Assembly (NCBI RefSeq): GCF_003119195.2
Contig: NZ_CP022254.1
Span: 1 to 64,000, forward strand
Reading direction: 5' to 3'
DNA from: Azospirillum baldaniorum
GTDB taxonomy: Bacteria > Pseudomonadota > Alphaproteobacteria > Azospirillales > Azospirillaceae
Length of the DNA stretch: 64,000 nt
Shown here: piece by piece, positions 50,402 to 59,388 of the stretch
Numbering within the stretch: position 1 is the stretch's first letter
How the letters are laid out: every line of letters begins with the position of its first letter
The notes under the pieces: model-generated
What the model was told of the DNA's origin: nothing
Databases searched by the model: none
What the model saw: the letters and a program-made list of their open reading frames with translations, nothing else
Program-made: the position numbers and the translations under genes

Positions 50402-50420
50402 TTAACTGAAATCAAGTTAA
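50402..50420. promoter_or_regulatory. Inverted repeat directly upstream of maeB
   Basis: TTAACT and AGTTAA flank a 7-base spacer (TTAACTGAAATCAAGTTAA), ending just before the AAGGGGAG ribosome-binding site of maeB. It could be an operator or a weak hairpin acting on translation. The regulator is unknown. Confidence 0.5.
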
Positions 50421-50435
50421 AAGGGGAGAGGACGT

Positions 50436-52754
50436 ATGTCCGGCGACTTCGACGCGATGGCGCTTGAGTACCACCGGAATCCGAAGCCCGGTAAGTTGGC
50501 GATCGTCGCCACCAAGCCCATGGCGAACCAGCGCGACCTCGCGCTGGCCTACTCGCCGGGCGTGGCAGCGGCGTCCAGCGCCATCGCCGCCGACCCGGCC
50601 CAGGCCGCGGAGCTGACGGCCCGCGCGAACCTCGTCGCGGTCATCACCAACGGCACGGCGGTGCTGGGCCTGGGCGACATCGGTCCGATGGCCGCCAAGC
50701 CCGTTATGGAGGGCAAGGCCGTCCTCTTCAAGAAGTTCGCCGGCATCGACTGCTTCGACCTGGAGCTGAACGAGAAGGACGTCGACGGTCTGGTCGACAC
50801 CATCGTCCGGCTGGAGCCGACCTTCGGCGCCATCAACCTGGAAGACATCGCCGCCCCCGCCTGCTTCGAGGTGGAGCGCCGCTGCCGCGAGCGGATGAAG
50901 ATCCCGGTCTTCCACGACGACCAGCACGGCACCGCCATCGTGGTGGGTGCGGCCGTCCTGAACGGGCTGAAGCTGGTCGGCAAGGACATCTCCACCGTCA
51001 AGGTCGTCTCCACCGGCGGCGGGGCCGCGGGCATCGCCTGCCTGGACCTGATGCTCAGCCTTGGCGTCAAGCGCGAGAATGTCTGGCTGGTCGACCGCAT
51101 CGGCGTGGTCCACAAGGGCCGCAACGAGGAGATGAACCCCTACAAGGACGCCTACGCGCAGGAGACGGACGCCCGTGTTCTGAACGACGTCATCGACGGG
51201 GCGGACATCTTCCTCGGCCTGTCTGGCGCCAAGGTGCTGAAGCCGGAGATGCTGGTCCGCATGGCGGACAAGCCGCTGGTGCTGGCGCTGGCCAACCCGG
51301 AGCCGGAGATCATGCCGGACGTTGCCCGGCAGGCCCGCCCCGACGCGATCATCGCCACCGGCCGCTCGGACTTCCCCAACCAGGTCAACAACGTCCTCTG
51401 CTTCCCCTTCATCTTCCGCGGCGCGCTCGACGTGGGCGCGACGACGGTGAACGAGGAGATGAAGATCGCCGCCACCCACGCCATGGCCAGCCTTGCCCAG
51501 GCCGAGCCGTCGGACGTGGTGGCCGCCGCCTATGTCGGCGAGAACCTGCGCTTCGGCCCGGACTACATCCTGCCGAAGCCCTTCGACCCGCGTCTGGTGA
51601 TCGAGGTGTCCTCGGCGGTCGCCAAGGCCGCCATGGAGTCGGGCGTGGCGACGCGGCCGATCGTCGATTTCCGCGCCTACCGCGACAGCCTCGGCCAGTA
51701 TGTCTTCCGCTCCGGCCTCGTCATGAAGCCGGTCATCACCAAGGCGAAGGCGGCGCCCAAGCGCATCGTCTACGCCGAGGGCGAGGAGCCGCGCGTCCTG
51801 CGCTGCGCCCAGGTGGTGGTGGACGACGGCATTGCCCATCCGGTCCTGCTCGGCCGCGCCGACGTGATCGAGCGGACGATCGCCGACATGGGCCTGCGCA
51901 TCCGCATCGGCAAGGACGTGGAGGTGATCGAAGCCGCCCGTGACCTGCGCTGCCACAACTACGCCGAGGTCTACCGGCAGCTCATGGGTCGCCGCGGCGT
52001 GTCGCCGGCCAACGCGCTGAACGTCGTGCGCACCCAGCCGAGCGTCTTCGGCGCGCTGATGGTCCGCCGGGGCGAGGCCGACGGTATGGTCTGCGGCACC
52101 TCGGGCCGCTACGGCGACCATTTCAACCACGTCATGGACGTGATCGGCCTGCGCAAGGGCGTGAAGGTCGCCGGCGCGATGAACGGTCTGATCTCGCAGA
52201 AGGGCACGCACTTCATCTGCGACACCTACGTCAACCCCGACCCGACCGCCGAGCAGGTGGCCGAGATCGCCCGGCTGGCGGCGGAAGAGGTGAAGCGCTT
52301 CGGCATCGAGCCGAAGGTGGCGCTGCTTTCCCACTCCAACTTCGGCAGCGCGGACACCCCGTCGGCGCGCAAGATGCGGCTGGCCTACCAGCTCATCGCC
52401 GAGGAGAACCCCGACCTGGAGGTGGACGGCGAGATGCACGCCGACGCCGCCCTGTCGGAGGTGCTGCGCAAGGGCGTGCTGCCCGACAGCCGCCTGAAGG
52501 GCGAGGCGAACCTGCTGGTCATGCCGACCCTGGACGCCGCCAACATCGCCTTCAACATGCTGAAGATCATGGCCGACGCGCAGAATGTCGGGCCGATGCT
52601 GCTGGGCGCCGCGCGTCCCGTGCACATCGTGACCCCGTCGGTGACCACGCGCGGTCTGGTCAACATGACGGCGGTGGCGGTGGTCGACGCCCAACTCGCC
52701 GCCCCGGTCAACGCCGCCCCGCGTCCCCCGGCGCTGCAGGACGGCGAGGACTGA
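50436..52754 (+). CDS. maeB: NADP-dependent malic enzyme with phosphotransacetylase-like domain
   Basis: The 772-residue protein has an N-terminal malic enzyme part (about 1-420) and a C-terminal phosphotransacetylase-like part (about 435-765), the MaeB arrangement. Malic motifs include [61 protein letters not shown] and the nucleotide loop [17 protein letters not shown]. The PTA part has [35 protein letters not shown] and is thought to be regulatory rather than catalytic. It converts malate to pyruvate with NADPH and CO2, linking dicarboxylate uptake by DctA to acetyl-CoA supply. GGGGAGAGG lies before the ATG. Confidence 0.95.
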   Translation: MSGDFDAMALEYHRNPKPGKLAIVATKPMANQRDLALAYSPGVAAASSAIAADPAQAAELTARANLVAVITNGTAVLGLGDIGPMAAKPVMEGKAVLFKKFAGIDCFDLELNEKDVDGLVDTIVRLEPTFGAINLEDIAAPACFEVERRCRERMKIPVFHDDQHGTAIVVGAAVLNGLKLVGKDISTVKVVSTGGGAAGIACLDLMLSLGVKRENVWLVDRIGVVHKGRNEEMNPYKDAYAQETDARVLNDVIDGADIFLGLSGAKVLKPEMLVRMADKPLVLALANPEPEIMPDVARQARPDAIIATGRSDFPNQVNNVLCFPFIFRGALDVGATTVNEEMKIAATHAMASLAQAEPSDVVAAAYVGENLRFGPDYILPKPFDPRLVIEVSSAVAKAAMESGVATRPIVDFRAYRDSLGQYVFRSGLVMKPVITKAKAAPKRIVYAEGEEPRVLRCAQVVVDDGIAHPVLLGRADVIERTIADMGLRIRIGKDVEVIEAARDLRCHNYAEVYRQLMGRRGVSPANALNVVRTQPSVFGALMVRRGEADGMVCGTSGRYGDHFNHVMDVIGLRKGVKVAGAMNGLISQKGTHFICDTYVNPDPTAEQVAEIARLAAEEVKRFGIEPKVALLSHSNFGSADTPSARKMRLAYQLIAEENPDLEVDGEMHADAALSEVLRKGVLPDSRLKGEANLLVMPTLDAANIAFNMLKIMADAQNVGPMLLGAARPVHIVTPSVTTRGLVNMTAVAVVDAQLAAPVNAAPRPPALQDGED

Positions 52755-52764
52755 GCAACCGCGA

Positions 52765-52805
52765 CCGCGGGGCCGGACGGTGCTTGCACCGCTCCGGTTC
52801 CGCGG
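52765..52805 (+). terminator. Long stem-loop after maeB
   Basis: CCGCGG (52765-52770) pairs with CCGCGG (52800-52805), followed inward by two G.U pairs, CCGGA with TCCGG, a one-base bulge and CGGT with ACCG. A strong hairpin begins 11 bases past the maeB stop. There is no U tract. It overlaps a TTG that could open the next frame, which argues for the later ATG at 52820. Confidence 0.6.
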
Positions 52806-52819
52806 GCCACTCTGCCGGG

Positions 52820-54514
52820 ATGAGTCCCGACGCCCCTTCCCGCGATGACCTGTCCTCCCTGACGGCGTCGGCCGCCCGCCATCACGCCGAAGGCCGGCTG
52901 GCCGAGGCGGTGACCGCCTACACCGACGCCTTGCGGCTGGATCGCCGCAACCCGGCGCTGCTCTACGGCTTCGGGCTGGTGCTGCGCGATCTCGGACAGA
53001 TGGACGGGGCCGCCACATGCTTCGAGGCGGCCTTCGCCCTTGATCCCCGGTTCGTGGACGCGGCCGACAGCCTTGGCACCTTGCGCGCCGGCCAGGGCCG
53101 TTTCGCCGAGGCCGAAGCCTGCCACCGCGCCGCTCTGGCCCACAGCGCCGACCGGGCGACGTTCTGGAACAATCTGGCCAACGCGCTGAGCCGGCAAGGC
53201 CGGGTCGTCGAGGCCCTGGCGGCGTGGCGGCGCGCCATCCTGCTCGACCCGGCCTTGCCGGAGGGGCTGTCCAACCTCGGCGGCGGGCTGCGCGACACCG
53301 AGCGGCTGGACGAGGCCGAGCGGGCGCACCGCCGCGCGCTGCGGCTGATGCCGGACGAGCCGCAGGCCAACAACAACTTCGGCCACGCGTTGCAGGCGCG
53401 GCTGCGCCATACGGAGGCGGCCCGCTGGTTCCGCCGTGCCCTGGCGCTCGACCCCGGTTACGCGGCGGCGCTCTGCAATCTCGGTCTGGCGGTTCAGCGC
53501 CTGAGCGACGACGGGCTGGCGGACCGTCTGTACGGGCGGGCGCTCCGCGTAAGTCCCGACTTGCCGCTGGCCCGGTTCAACCGCGGTCTGCTGCGGCTGG
53601 AGCGCGGCGAACTGGCGGAGGGTTGGGCCGGCTATGGCTGGCGCTTCGCGTCCGGTCAGGCCGGCGGGACGCGCCAGCCGCGGCTGCCGGCGTGGCGCGG
53701 CGAGGATCTGGCGGGCAAGCGCCTGCTGATCTGGGGCGAGCAGGGGGTGGGCGACACCATCCTGTTCTCCTCCCTCTGCGCGGAGGCCATCGCCCGCGCC
53801 CGTTCCGTGGTGATCGAAACCGACCGGCGGCTGGTGCCCCTGTTCGCCCGCTCCTTCCCCGCCGCGCTGGTCCGTTCCCGACGGAGCGACGCGGGCACCG
53901 TGCCCGATTGCGACCTGCACACGCCCATCGGTTCCCTGGCGCGGGTCTTTCGCCGCGACCTGTCCGCCTTCGCCGGTGCTGCTGGTGGCTGGCTGGCCCC
54001 CGACCCGGTTCGGGTGGCGTTCTGGCGTGACCGTGTCGCTGCGCTTGGCCCCGGCCTTCGCGTGGGGATCGGCTGGCGCAGCGCGCTGATGACCGAATCG
54101 CGCCGTGCCGCCTACAGCCGGCTCGACCAGTGGGGGGCTTTGTTCGCCGTGCCGGGCGTGGTGTTCGTCAACCTCCAGTATGGCGCGTGCGAGGCCGAGC
54201 GGGTTGCGGCGGAGGACCGGTTCGGCGTTGCCGTCCATCGTTGGGACGATCTCGACCTGACCGACGACTTCGATGGGACGGCGGCGCTGATGGCGAATCT
54301 GGATCTGGTGATCGCGCCCGCCACGGCGGTTGGAGAACTGGCGGCGGCGCTCGGCGTGCCGGTCTGGCGCTTTGGCGGGTCGGACTGGACCCAGCTCGGC
54401 ACCGCGGTGCGCCCCTGGTTTCCGGCGCAGCGCCTGTTCCGGCCGCGCGGCGGGGAGGACCTCCAGGACGTGCTGAACCGGATGGCCGCACAACTCTCCC
54501 GGCGGCCTATCTGA
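52820..54514 (+). CDS. TPR protein with glycosyltransferase-like C-terminal domain
   Basis: Residues about 10-290 form eight tetratricopeptide repeats (for example FGHALQARLRHTEAARWFRRALALDP). After the linker AEGWAGYGWRFASG comes a GT9/GT-B-like domain with GKRLLIWGEQGVGDTILFSSLC, VVIETDRRLVPLFARSFP, and a late VIAPATAVGELAAALGVPVW, where GT9 enzymes have D(T/S)GxxHxAAAL. The histidine and first acidic residue of that motif are not conserved, as in many proteins of this TPR class. It may glycosylate or scaffold other proteins; the reaction is not proved. It lies upstream of a secreted-fold hypothetical protein. Start at ATG 52820; its ribosome-binding site is weak. Confidence 0.75.
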   Translation: MSPDAPSRDDLSSLTASAARHHAEGRLAEAVTAYTDALRLDRRNPALLYGFGLVLRDLGQMDGAATCFEAAFALDPRFVDAADSLGTLRAGQGRFAEAEACHRAALAHSADRATFWNNLANALSRQGRVVEALAAWRRAILLDPALPEGLSNLGGGLRDTERLDEAERAHRRALRLMPDEPQANNNFGHALQARLRHTEAARWFRRALALDPGYAAALCNLGLAVQRLSDDGLADRLYGRALRVSPDLPLARFNRGLLRLERGELAEGWAGYGWRFASGQAGGTRQPRLPAWRGEDLAGKRLLIWGEQGVGDTILFSSLCAEAIARARSVVIETDRRLVPLFARSFPAALVRSRRSDAGTVPDCDLHTPIGSLARVFRRDLSAFAGAAGGWLAPDPVRVAFWRDRVAALGPGLRVGIGWRSALMTESRRAAYSRLDQWGALFAVPGVVFVNLQYGACEAERVAAEDRFGVAVHRWDDLDLTDDFDGTAALMANLDLVIAPATAVGELAAALGVPVWRFGGSDWTQLGTAVRPWFPAQRLFRPRGGEDLQDVLNRMAAQLSRRPI

Positions 54515-54539
54515 AATTTCGGCGAAAAACAATTCGCAA

Positions 54540-54561
54540 CTTTACGTGCTTTGCGGTAAAG
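54540..54561. promoter_or_regulatory. Inverted repeat upstream of the hypothetical protein
   Basis: CTTTAC and GTAAAG face each other across 10 bases, 65 bases before the ATG at 54626, in an AT-richer stretch that probably holds the promoter. A candidate operator; no known consensus is matched. Confidence 0.4.
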
Positions 54562-54625
54562 TGGGGATCCAGCGATCCATTCGCGCTTCTCCGTTCGGGG
54601 GGCGCGCCTGATGGGAGAAGGTGCC

Positions 54626-55327
54626 ATGTCTGACGGAATGGCCGGCGTCAACCAGATGGTCTCGGACCTCAACAAGTCCGTGTCCGCTGCCGTGGAACGC
54701 ATGAACGCGCAGCGGGAGGCCGAAGCCGCCGCCGCCGCAAACGTGCAGGAATTCCGCAAGGACGTCCGCAAGTCCTCCGTCAACACCCCCGGCTTCGCCA
54801 CGGACATGGGCGTTCTAGCCAAGAACGTGACCCGCCTCAACGTGGTCGGCGCGCTGGGCGCCGACGATCCCGTCGACTTCTACAAGTTCCGCGTGACGAC
54901 CAAGGGCGAGGTGACGCTGGGGCAGGTCGGCGACGAGGGGCTGCGCGTCCAGGTGATGTCCAAGTTCGGCACGGTCGTGGCCGACAGCGACAAGAACACC
55001 GGCAAGAATTACGACGCCTTCAAGGGCATGATGCAGGGCGAGTACGAACTCGACCGCGGCGACTACACGCTGCGCCTGACGCGCGAGAAAGGGCAGTCCG
55101 CCAAGGACCCCAAGAACTACGCCATCCAGCTCAGCATGGGCAAATACACCCAGGATTACGACACGGTCGTCAAGGCGCCGAAGAAGGGCGAAAGCCCGTT
55201 CAACCTGTCCACTGGTCAGCAGGCCATGCTGGACGGGCTGAGCCAGGCGGCGGCGAGCCTGAATTCCATCCCCACCGGCCAGTCCGGCACGCAGAAGTTG
55301 CTCGGCAGCTTCAACATGTTCGTCTGA
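54626..55327 (+). CDS. Hypothetical protein with a pre-peptidase C-terminal (PPC)-like fold
   Basis: The 233-residue product has an alanine/glutamate-rich helical start (residues 1-45, possible coiled coil), then a beta-rich middle. The middle includes VTRLNVVGALGADDPVDFYKFRVTTKGEVTLG, VQVMSKFGTVVADSD and GEYELDRGDYTLRLTRE. This order (DxVDxYxF..., G...V..D, LxxGxYxLRV) is like PPC domains found in secreted proteins. No signal peptide is visible. The C-terminus GTQKLLGSFNMFV is polar then hydrophobic and could be an export signal. AAGG precedes the ATG at 54626. It is followed by a clear terminator. It may be a target of the TPR glycosyltransferase upstream, by position only. Confidence 0.65.
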   Translation: MSDGMAGVNQMVSDLNKSVSAAVERMNAQREAEAAAAANVQEFRKDVRKSSVNTPGFATDMGVLAKNVTRLNVVGALGADDPVDFYKFRVTTKGEVTLGQVGDEGLRVQVMSKFGTVVADSDKNTGKNYDAFKGMMQGEYELDRGDYTLRLTREKGQSAKDPKNYAIQLSMGKYTQDYDTVVKAPKKGESPFNLSTGQQAMLDGLSQAAASLNSIPTGQSGTQKLLGSFNMFV

Positions 55328-55354
55328 TCGACTCCTGATTTCCACCAAGGACCG

Positions 55355-55389
55355 AAGCCCTTTCCCCACCCATGGGGGAAGGGCTTTTT
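55355..55389 (+). terminator. Rho-independent terminator
   Basis: AAGCCCTTTCCCC pairs with GGGGGAAGGGCTT (one G.U pair) around a six-base loop, followed by TTTTT, 28 bases past the stop of the hypothetical gene. It is the best terminator in the window and separates this gene from pqiA. Confidence 0.92.
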
Positions 55390-55487
55390 CCATCCGGGGC
55401 CCATGGTCCGCCCCGCTCGGCGCTCCTCCTCCGGCGCACCCCGCAATCGGCGGACCTTTCGCCCGTGGGAAATGTTAAGCCAACGCT

Positions 55488-56771
55488 ATGACCGCACCGG
55501 ACCATCCGATCCTGCTCTGCCACGACTGTGGGGCGCCGCACGCCCTGCCGCCGGCCTTGCCCGGCCATCGCGCGGAATGCCACCGCTGCGGGGCGGTGCT
55601 GCGCCATTTCCGGACCGGCGGGCTGGGGCAGGCGGTCGCCCTCGCCATCGCCTCGACGATCCTGTTCGTCACCGCCAACCTGTTCCCCATCCTGACCTTC
55701 GAGCTGGAGGGGCGGGCGCAGACAGCGACCCTGCTCAGCGGCTCGGTGGCGCTGTGGGACGGCGGCTACGAGGTGCTGGGCGTCCTGGTCTTCTTCGTGC
55801 TGTTCCTGGCGCCGCTGGCGCAGGTGCTCGGCACGCTCTATGTCGTGATGCCGCTCGCCGCCGGGCGGACGGCGGCGCCGGGCGCAGCCTGGACCTTCCG
55901 GACGGTGGCGCGGCTGCGCCGCTGGGCGATGGCCGAAGTCTTCCTGCTCGGCCTGATCGTCGCCTATGTGAAGCTGTCCGATCTGGCGGAACTGGAGCCG
56001 GGGGCGTCGCTGGCCGCCCTGGTCGCCTTCATCCTGGTGCAGGTGTGGGGGGAGGCGTCGCTCAGCCCCTTCGAGGTGTGGGAGCGGATCGCGCCACAGA
56101 CCCGCGTTGCCCAAACGGCCAACGCCGACCCGGAGCGGCTGACCGCCTGCCACGACTGCCATCAGGTGGTGGCCGGGGCCAATGGCGGTGAATCGCAGGG
56201 GGCCTGCCCGCGCTGTGGCGCCCGGCTGCACCACCGCAAGCCGAACAGCCTGCCGCGCGGCTGGGCGCTGATCTCCGCGGCGACGATCCTCTACATTCCG
56301 GCGAACCTGTTGCCGATCATGACGGTGGTCTATTTCGGCGCCGGCCAGCCCGACACCATCCTGTCCGGTGTGGAGGCGCTGATCGCGGCGGAGATGTGGC
56401 CGGTGGCCCTGCTGGTCTTCTTTGCCAGCATCACCGTGCCGGTGCTGAAGCTGATCGGGCTGGCCTATCTGCTGTGGACGGTGCAGCGGGGCTCGCCGAA
56501 GCGGCAGCGCGACCGCACGCGGCTCTACCGCCTGATCGAGGGGGTGGGGCGCTGGTCCATGGTGGACATCTTCATGATCTCGCTTCTGGCGGCCCTGGTT
56601 CAATTGGGCGCCATCGCCACCATCCACGCGGAGCTGGGCGCCGTCGCCTTCGCCGCGGTCGTCATCATCACCATGCTGGCGTCGGACTCCTTCGACCCGC
56701 GTCTGATCTGGGACGCGCCGCCCCGGCGGGCGCAGCGGCAGGATTCCTCCATGATTGATGCCCATGACTGA
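55488..56771 (+). CDS. pqiA: PqiA-type membrane protein
   Basis: The 427-residue inner-membrane protein consists of two tandem PqiA domains. Each begins with a zinc-ribbon-like CxxC pair: LLCHDCGAPH...CHRCGAVL at the N-terminus and LTACHDCHQVV...CPRCGARLHH near residue 220. Four membrane helices follow each; the helices include TILFVTANLFPILTFELEG and TILYIPANLLPIMTV. PqiA works with the MCE protein PqiB and the lipoprotein PqiC in moving lipids between inner and outer membranes. In enteric bacteria the operon responds to redox stress and paraquat. Here the three genes overlap or abut in the same order. The ATG at 55488 is used. Confidence 0.93.
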   Translation: MTAPDHPILLCHDCGAPHALPPALPGHRAECHRCGAVLRHFRTGGLGQAVALAIASTILFVTANLFPILTFELEGRAQTATLLSGSVALWDGGYEVLGVLVFFVLFLAPLAQVLGTLYVVMPLAAGRTAAPGAAWTFRTVARLRRWAMAEVFLLGLIVAYVKLSDLAELEPGASLAALVAFILVQVWGEASLSPFEVWERIAPQTRVAQTANADPERLTACHDCHQVVAGANGGESQGACPRCGARLHHRKPNSLPRGWALISAATILYIPANLLPIMTVVYFGAGQPDTILSGVEALIAAEMWPVALLVFFASITVPVLKLIGLAYLLWTVQRGSPKRQRDRTRLYRLIEGVGRWSMVDIFMISLLAALVQLGAIATIHAELGAVAFAAVVIITMLASDSFDPRLIWDAPPRRAQRQDSSMIDAHD

Positions 56772-58458
56772 TCCGAACCCCACGGTGGAGCCGGCCAGCC
56801 CGGTGATCCGCCGCCGCCGTGGCCTGCCGCTGATCTGGCTGGTGCCGCTGGTCGCCGCGCTGATCGGCGGCTGGCTGGCCTGGAAGACGCTGAACGAGCG
56901 CGGCCCGACCATCACCATCACCTTCGACACGGCGGAGGGGCTGGAACCGGGCAAGACCCGCGTGCGCTACCGCGATGTCGATGTCGGGACGGTGCAGGGT
57001 GTGGCGGTCTCGCCCGACCTGTCGAACGTCATCGTCTCCGTGCGCATGGTGAAGGGCGCCGCCTCCTATCTCAACGACCGGACGAGCTTCTGGGTGGTCA
57101 AGCCGCGGCTGGGCTTCGGCGGCGTGTCGGGCCTCGGCACGCTGATCTCGGGCGCCTACATCGGCATGGACCCGGGAACCGGCAACGGCGAGGCGCTCAG
57201 CGCCTTCCGCGGGCTGGAGGAGCCGCCGCTGATCCGGTCCAGCTCGCCGGGCCGGCGCTTCGCGCTTCGCGCCGATCGGCTGGGCGGGCTGGGGCCGGGG
57301 GCGCCGATCTACTACCGCGGCATCCAGGTCGGCGAGGTGGTCGGCTATGAATTCTCCCAGGACTGGCAGTCGCTGACCATCCCGGTCTTCATCCACGCCC
57401 CCTATGACCGGATCGTTCGGCCCAACACCCGCTTCTGGAACGCCAGCGGCCTGTCGGTGTCCATCGGGCCCGAGGGGCCGACGGTGGCGCTGGAATCGCT
57501 GCAATCTCTGGCGACCGGCGGCGTGTCCTTCGAGACTCCCGGCCTCGGCGGCCCCGGCGACAGTGGCGAGATCGCGGCGGAGGGCACGGACTTCCCCCTC
57601 TATGAGAGCCGCAACGCCGCCAGCGATGCCCGCTTCACCCGGCGGGTGCCCTTCCTGGTGCATTTCGACGGGTCGGTGCGCGGGTTGCATCCGGGGTCCG
57701 CGGTGGAGTTCCGCGGCATCCGTGTGGGCGAGGTGACCGACATCCGCCTCGACGTGGACCCGGTGACTGGCGAGGCCCGCATTCCGGTGACCCTGAACAT
57801 CGAGCCGGAGCGGCTGGGCAGCGACCTGCCGGCGGCGCACGACACCGAGACCGCCTATGCCCGCATGAAGACGCTGGTGGAGCAGGGGCTGCGGGCGCAG
57901 TTGCGCACCGGCAACCTGCTGACCGGTGAGCTGATCGTGACGCTCGACCTGTTCCCGGACGCGCCCAAGGAAACACTGGTCCGCGGCGGTCCCTACCCGG
58001 AACTGCCCTCCCAGCCGAACGTGCTCGACACGGCGACCAAGACCGCCACCGACCTGATGAACGAGCTGGCTCGCGCGCCCATCGCCGAAACAGTGGTGGA
58101 ACTGCGCTCGACCATCCAGAAGGCCGGTGCCCTGATCGGCTCGCCGGAGATCGCGCAGGCCGTCGGCTCGCTCAGCCGGTCGCTCGCCGAACTGGAAAAG
58201 ACGACGCAGGCGCTGGGCAGCGAGGGCGAGCCGACCATCCGCGCCCTGCGCGACGTGGCGGAAAACACCTCCAAGCTGGTCCGGCAGGCCGAGAAGACGC
58301 TCAGCAGCGCGGACGGGCTGGTCAACTCGTCCCGCCCCGCGGTCAGCGACCTGCAGGGGCTGGTGCGCGAACTGACCGCCGCGGCCCGCTCCATCCGTGG
58401 CCTGACCGACTATCTCGAACGCCATCCCGAAGCCCTGATCCGGGGCAAACGCGGTTGA
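56764..58458 (+). CDS. pqiB: PqiB, MCE-domain lipid transport protein
   Basis: The 564-residue protein has one N-terminal membrane helix (GLPLIWLVPLVAALIGGWLAW) and three MCE domains: TITITFDTAEGLEPGKTRVRYRDVDVG, then FALRADRLGGLGPGAPIYYRGIQVGEV, and FLVHFDGSVRGLHPGSAVEFRGIRVGEV. The C-terminal region (430-550) is a long helical coiled segment. In E. coli, PqiB forms hexamers whose MCE rings and coiled-coil needle span the periplasm as a channel for lipids. The architecture and length match. I use the ATG at 56764, which overlaps pqiA by 8 bases; nearby TTG/ATG codons at 56755 and 56758 are alternatives. Confidence 0.93.
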   Translation: MTDPNPTVEPASPVIRRRRGLPLIWLVPLVAALIGGWLAWKTLNERGPTITITFDTAEGLEPGKTRVRYRDVDVGTVQGVAVSPDLSNVIVSVRMVKGAASYLNDRTSFWVVKPRLGFGGVSGLGTLISGAYIGMDPGTGNGEALSAFRGLEEPPLIRSSSPGRRFALRADRLGGLGPGAPIYYRGIQVGEVVGYEFSQDWQSLTIPVFIHAPYDRIVRPNTRFWNASGLSVSIGPEGPTVALESLQSLATGGVSFETPGLGGPGDSGEIAAEGTDFPLYESRNAASDARFTRRVPFLVHFDGSVRGLHPGSAVEFRGIRVGEVTDIRLDVDPVTGEARIPVTLNIEPERLGSDLPAAHDTETAYARMKTLVEQGLRAQLRTGNLLTGELIVTLDLFPDAPKETLVRGGPYPELPSQPNVLDTATKTATDLMNELARAPIAETVVELRSTIQKAGALIGSPEIAQAVGSLSRSLAELEKTTQALGSEGEPTIRALRDVAENTSKLVRQAEKTLSSADGLVNSSRPAVSDLQGLVRELTAAARSIRGLTDYLERHPEALIRGKRG

Positions 58459-58466
58459 GGATTCCC

Positions 58467-59078
58467 ATGGCTCTCGCTCGTCACACCCGTCGCCTGCTGC
58501 TGTGCGCCTCCGCTGTGGCCCTACTGGCCGCCTGCAGCACGCCGCCCAGCCGCTTCTACCATCTGGACGCCGTCGCGCCGGACACGGCACCCTCGGGCGC
58601 AGCTCCGTTGCGGGGCGCCGAGGCGCAGCGGCGCGTGATCGGGCTGGAAGGGGTGAAGGTCCCCGGCTATCTCGACCGGTCGGAGCTGGTGATGCGGGCG
58701 CCGGGCAACCGGCTGGTCGTCCGGGAGTTCGACCGCTGGGGCGGCCCCCTCGACGAGATGGTGACCCGAACGCTGCTGCGGAACCTCGAGACGGACCTGT
58801 CGGGGACGGAGGTCGTCGGCCTGCCGCTTCAGCGCGACTTCCCGCTGTCCCAGGTGGTCGAGGTGACGCTGGACCGCTTCGACGCGGCGGAGGACGGGCC
58901 GGCGGTTCTGGAGGCGCGCTGGCGCGTCTTCGACCAGGGCGGCGACCGGCTGCGCCGCCTGGGCCACACCGCGGCGCAGGAACCGGTGAGCGCGGCCGGC
59001 GATCCCGGTGCCGTCGCCGACGCGCTCAGCCGCACCCTGGCCCGCTTGGCGCAAGATATCGCAAGCGCGCTGCGCTGA
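58467..59078 (+). CDS. pqiC: PqiC, outer-membrane lipoprotein
   Basis: The product (203 residues) starts with a lipoprotein signal peptide, LLLCASAVALLAACSTPPSRFY, with the lipobox LAAC. The mature part has the PqiC/YmbA family opening RFYHLDAV, the segments GLEGVKVPGYLDRSELVMR and EFDRWGGPLDEMVTRTLLRNLE, and a C-terminal helix with LSRTLARLAQDIASAL. It would be anchored in the outer membrane and dock the tip of the PqiB needle. The ATG at 58467 has GAGG six bases upstream and lies 8 bases after the pqiB stop. Confidence 0.92.
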   Translation: MALARHTRRLLLCASAVALLAACSTPPSRFYHLDAVAPDTAPSGAAPLRGAEAQRRVIGLEGVKVPGYLDRSELVMRAPGNRLVVREFDRWGGPLDEMVTRTLLRNLETDLSGTEVVGLPLQRDFPLSQVVEVTLDRFDAAEDGPAVLEARWRVFDQGGDRLRRLGHTAAQEPVSAAGDPGAVADALSRTLARLAQDIASALR

Positions 59079-59388
59079 TCCCGGTCGTCTGTTTTAAAAC
59101 GGGCGATCCAAATGAAAATAATCGATTCTCGATCGATTGTCTCAAATGCTGCGCTGCAAAAGCGGCGCATTCCATCAGTTTTTGTGACAGGACGTGACTT
59201 GGATGGTGCCCTGCGTATTTCGCAGAGATTGATTGATTGGGATCAATGTGGGCGGGGAGCTTTGAGCGCCTACTGATTGGGCAAGCGCGATGCTTGGCCG
59301 GGCGGGTCCGTCCGGTCGGGCGCCGCGCAACGTGGCGCGGCCCCCGCCGGGGAGGGCAGGGACCGCCGCAGACCAATAGAGGCGCGTC
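59079..59388 (+). promoter_or_regulatory. Promoter region of pflB with an FNR-type box
   Basis: No gene is seen in this 310-base gap. TTGATTGGGATCAA at 59233-59246 matches the FNR/FixK consensus TTGAT-N4-ATCAA perfectly and lies 142 bases before the pflB ATG. A second TTGAT sits four bases upstream of the first (59229-59233). This predicts induction of pflB at low oxygen. Confidence 0.85.
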
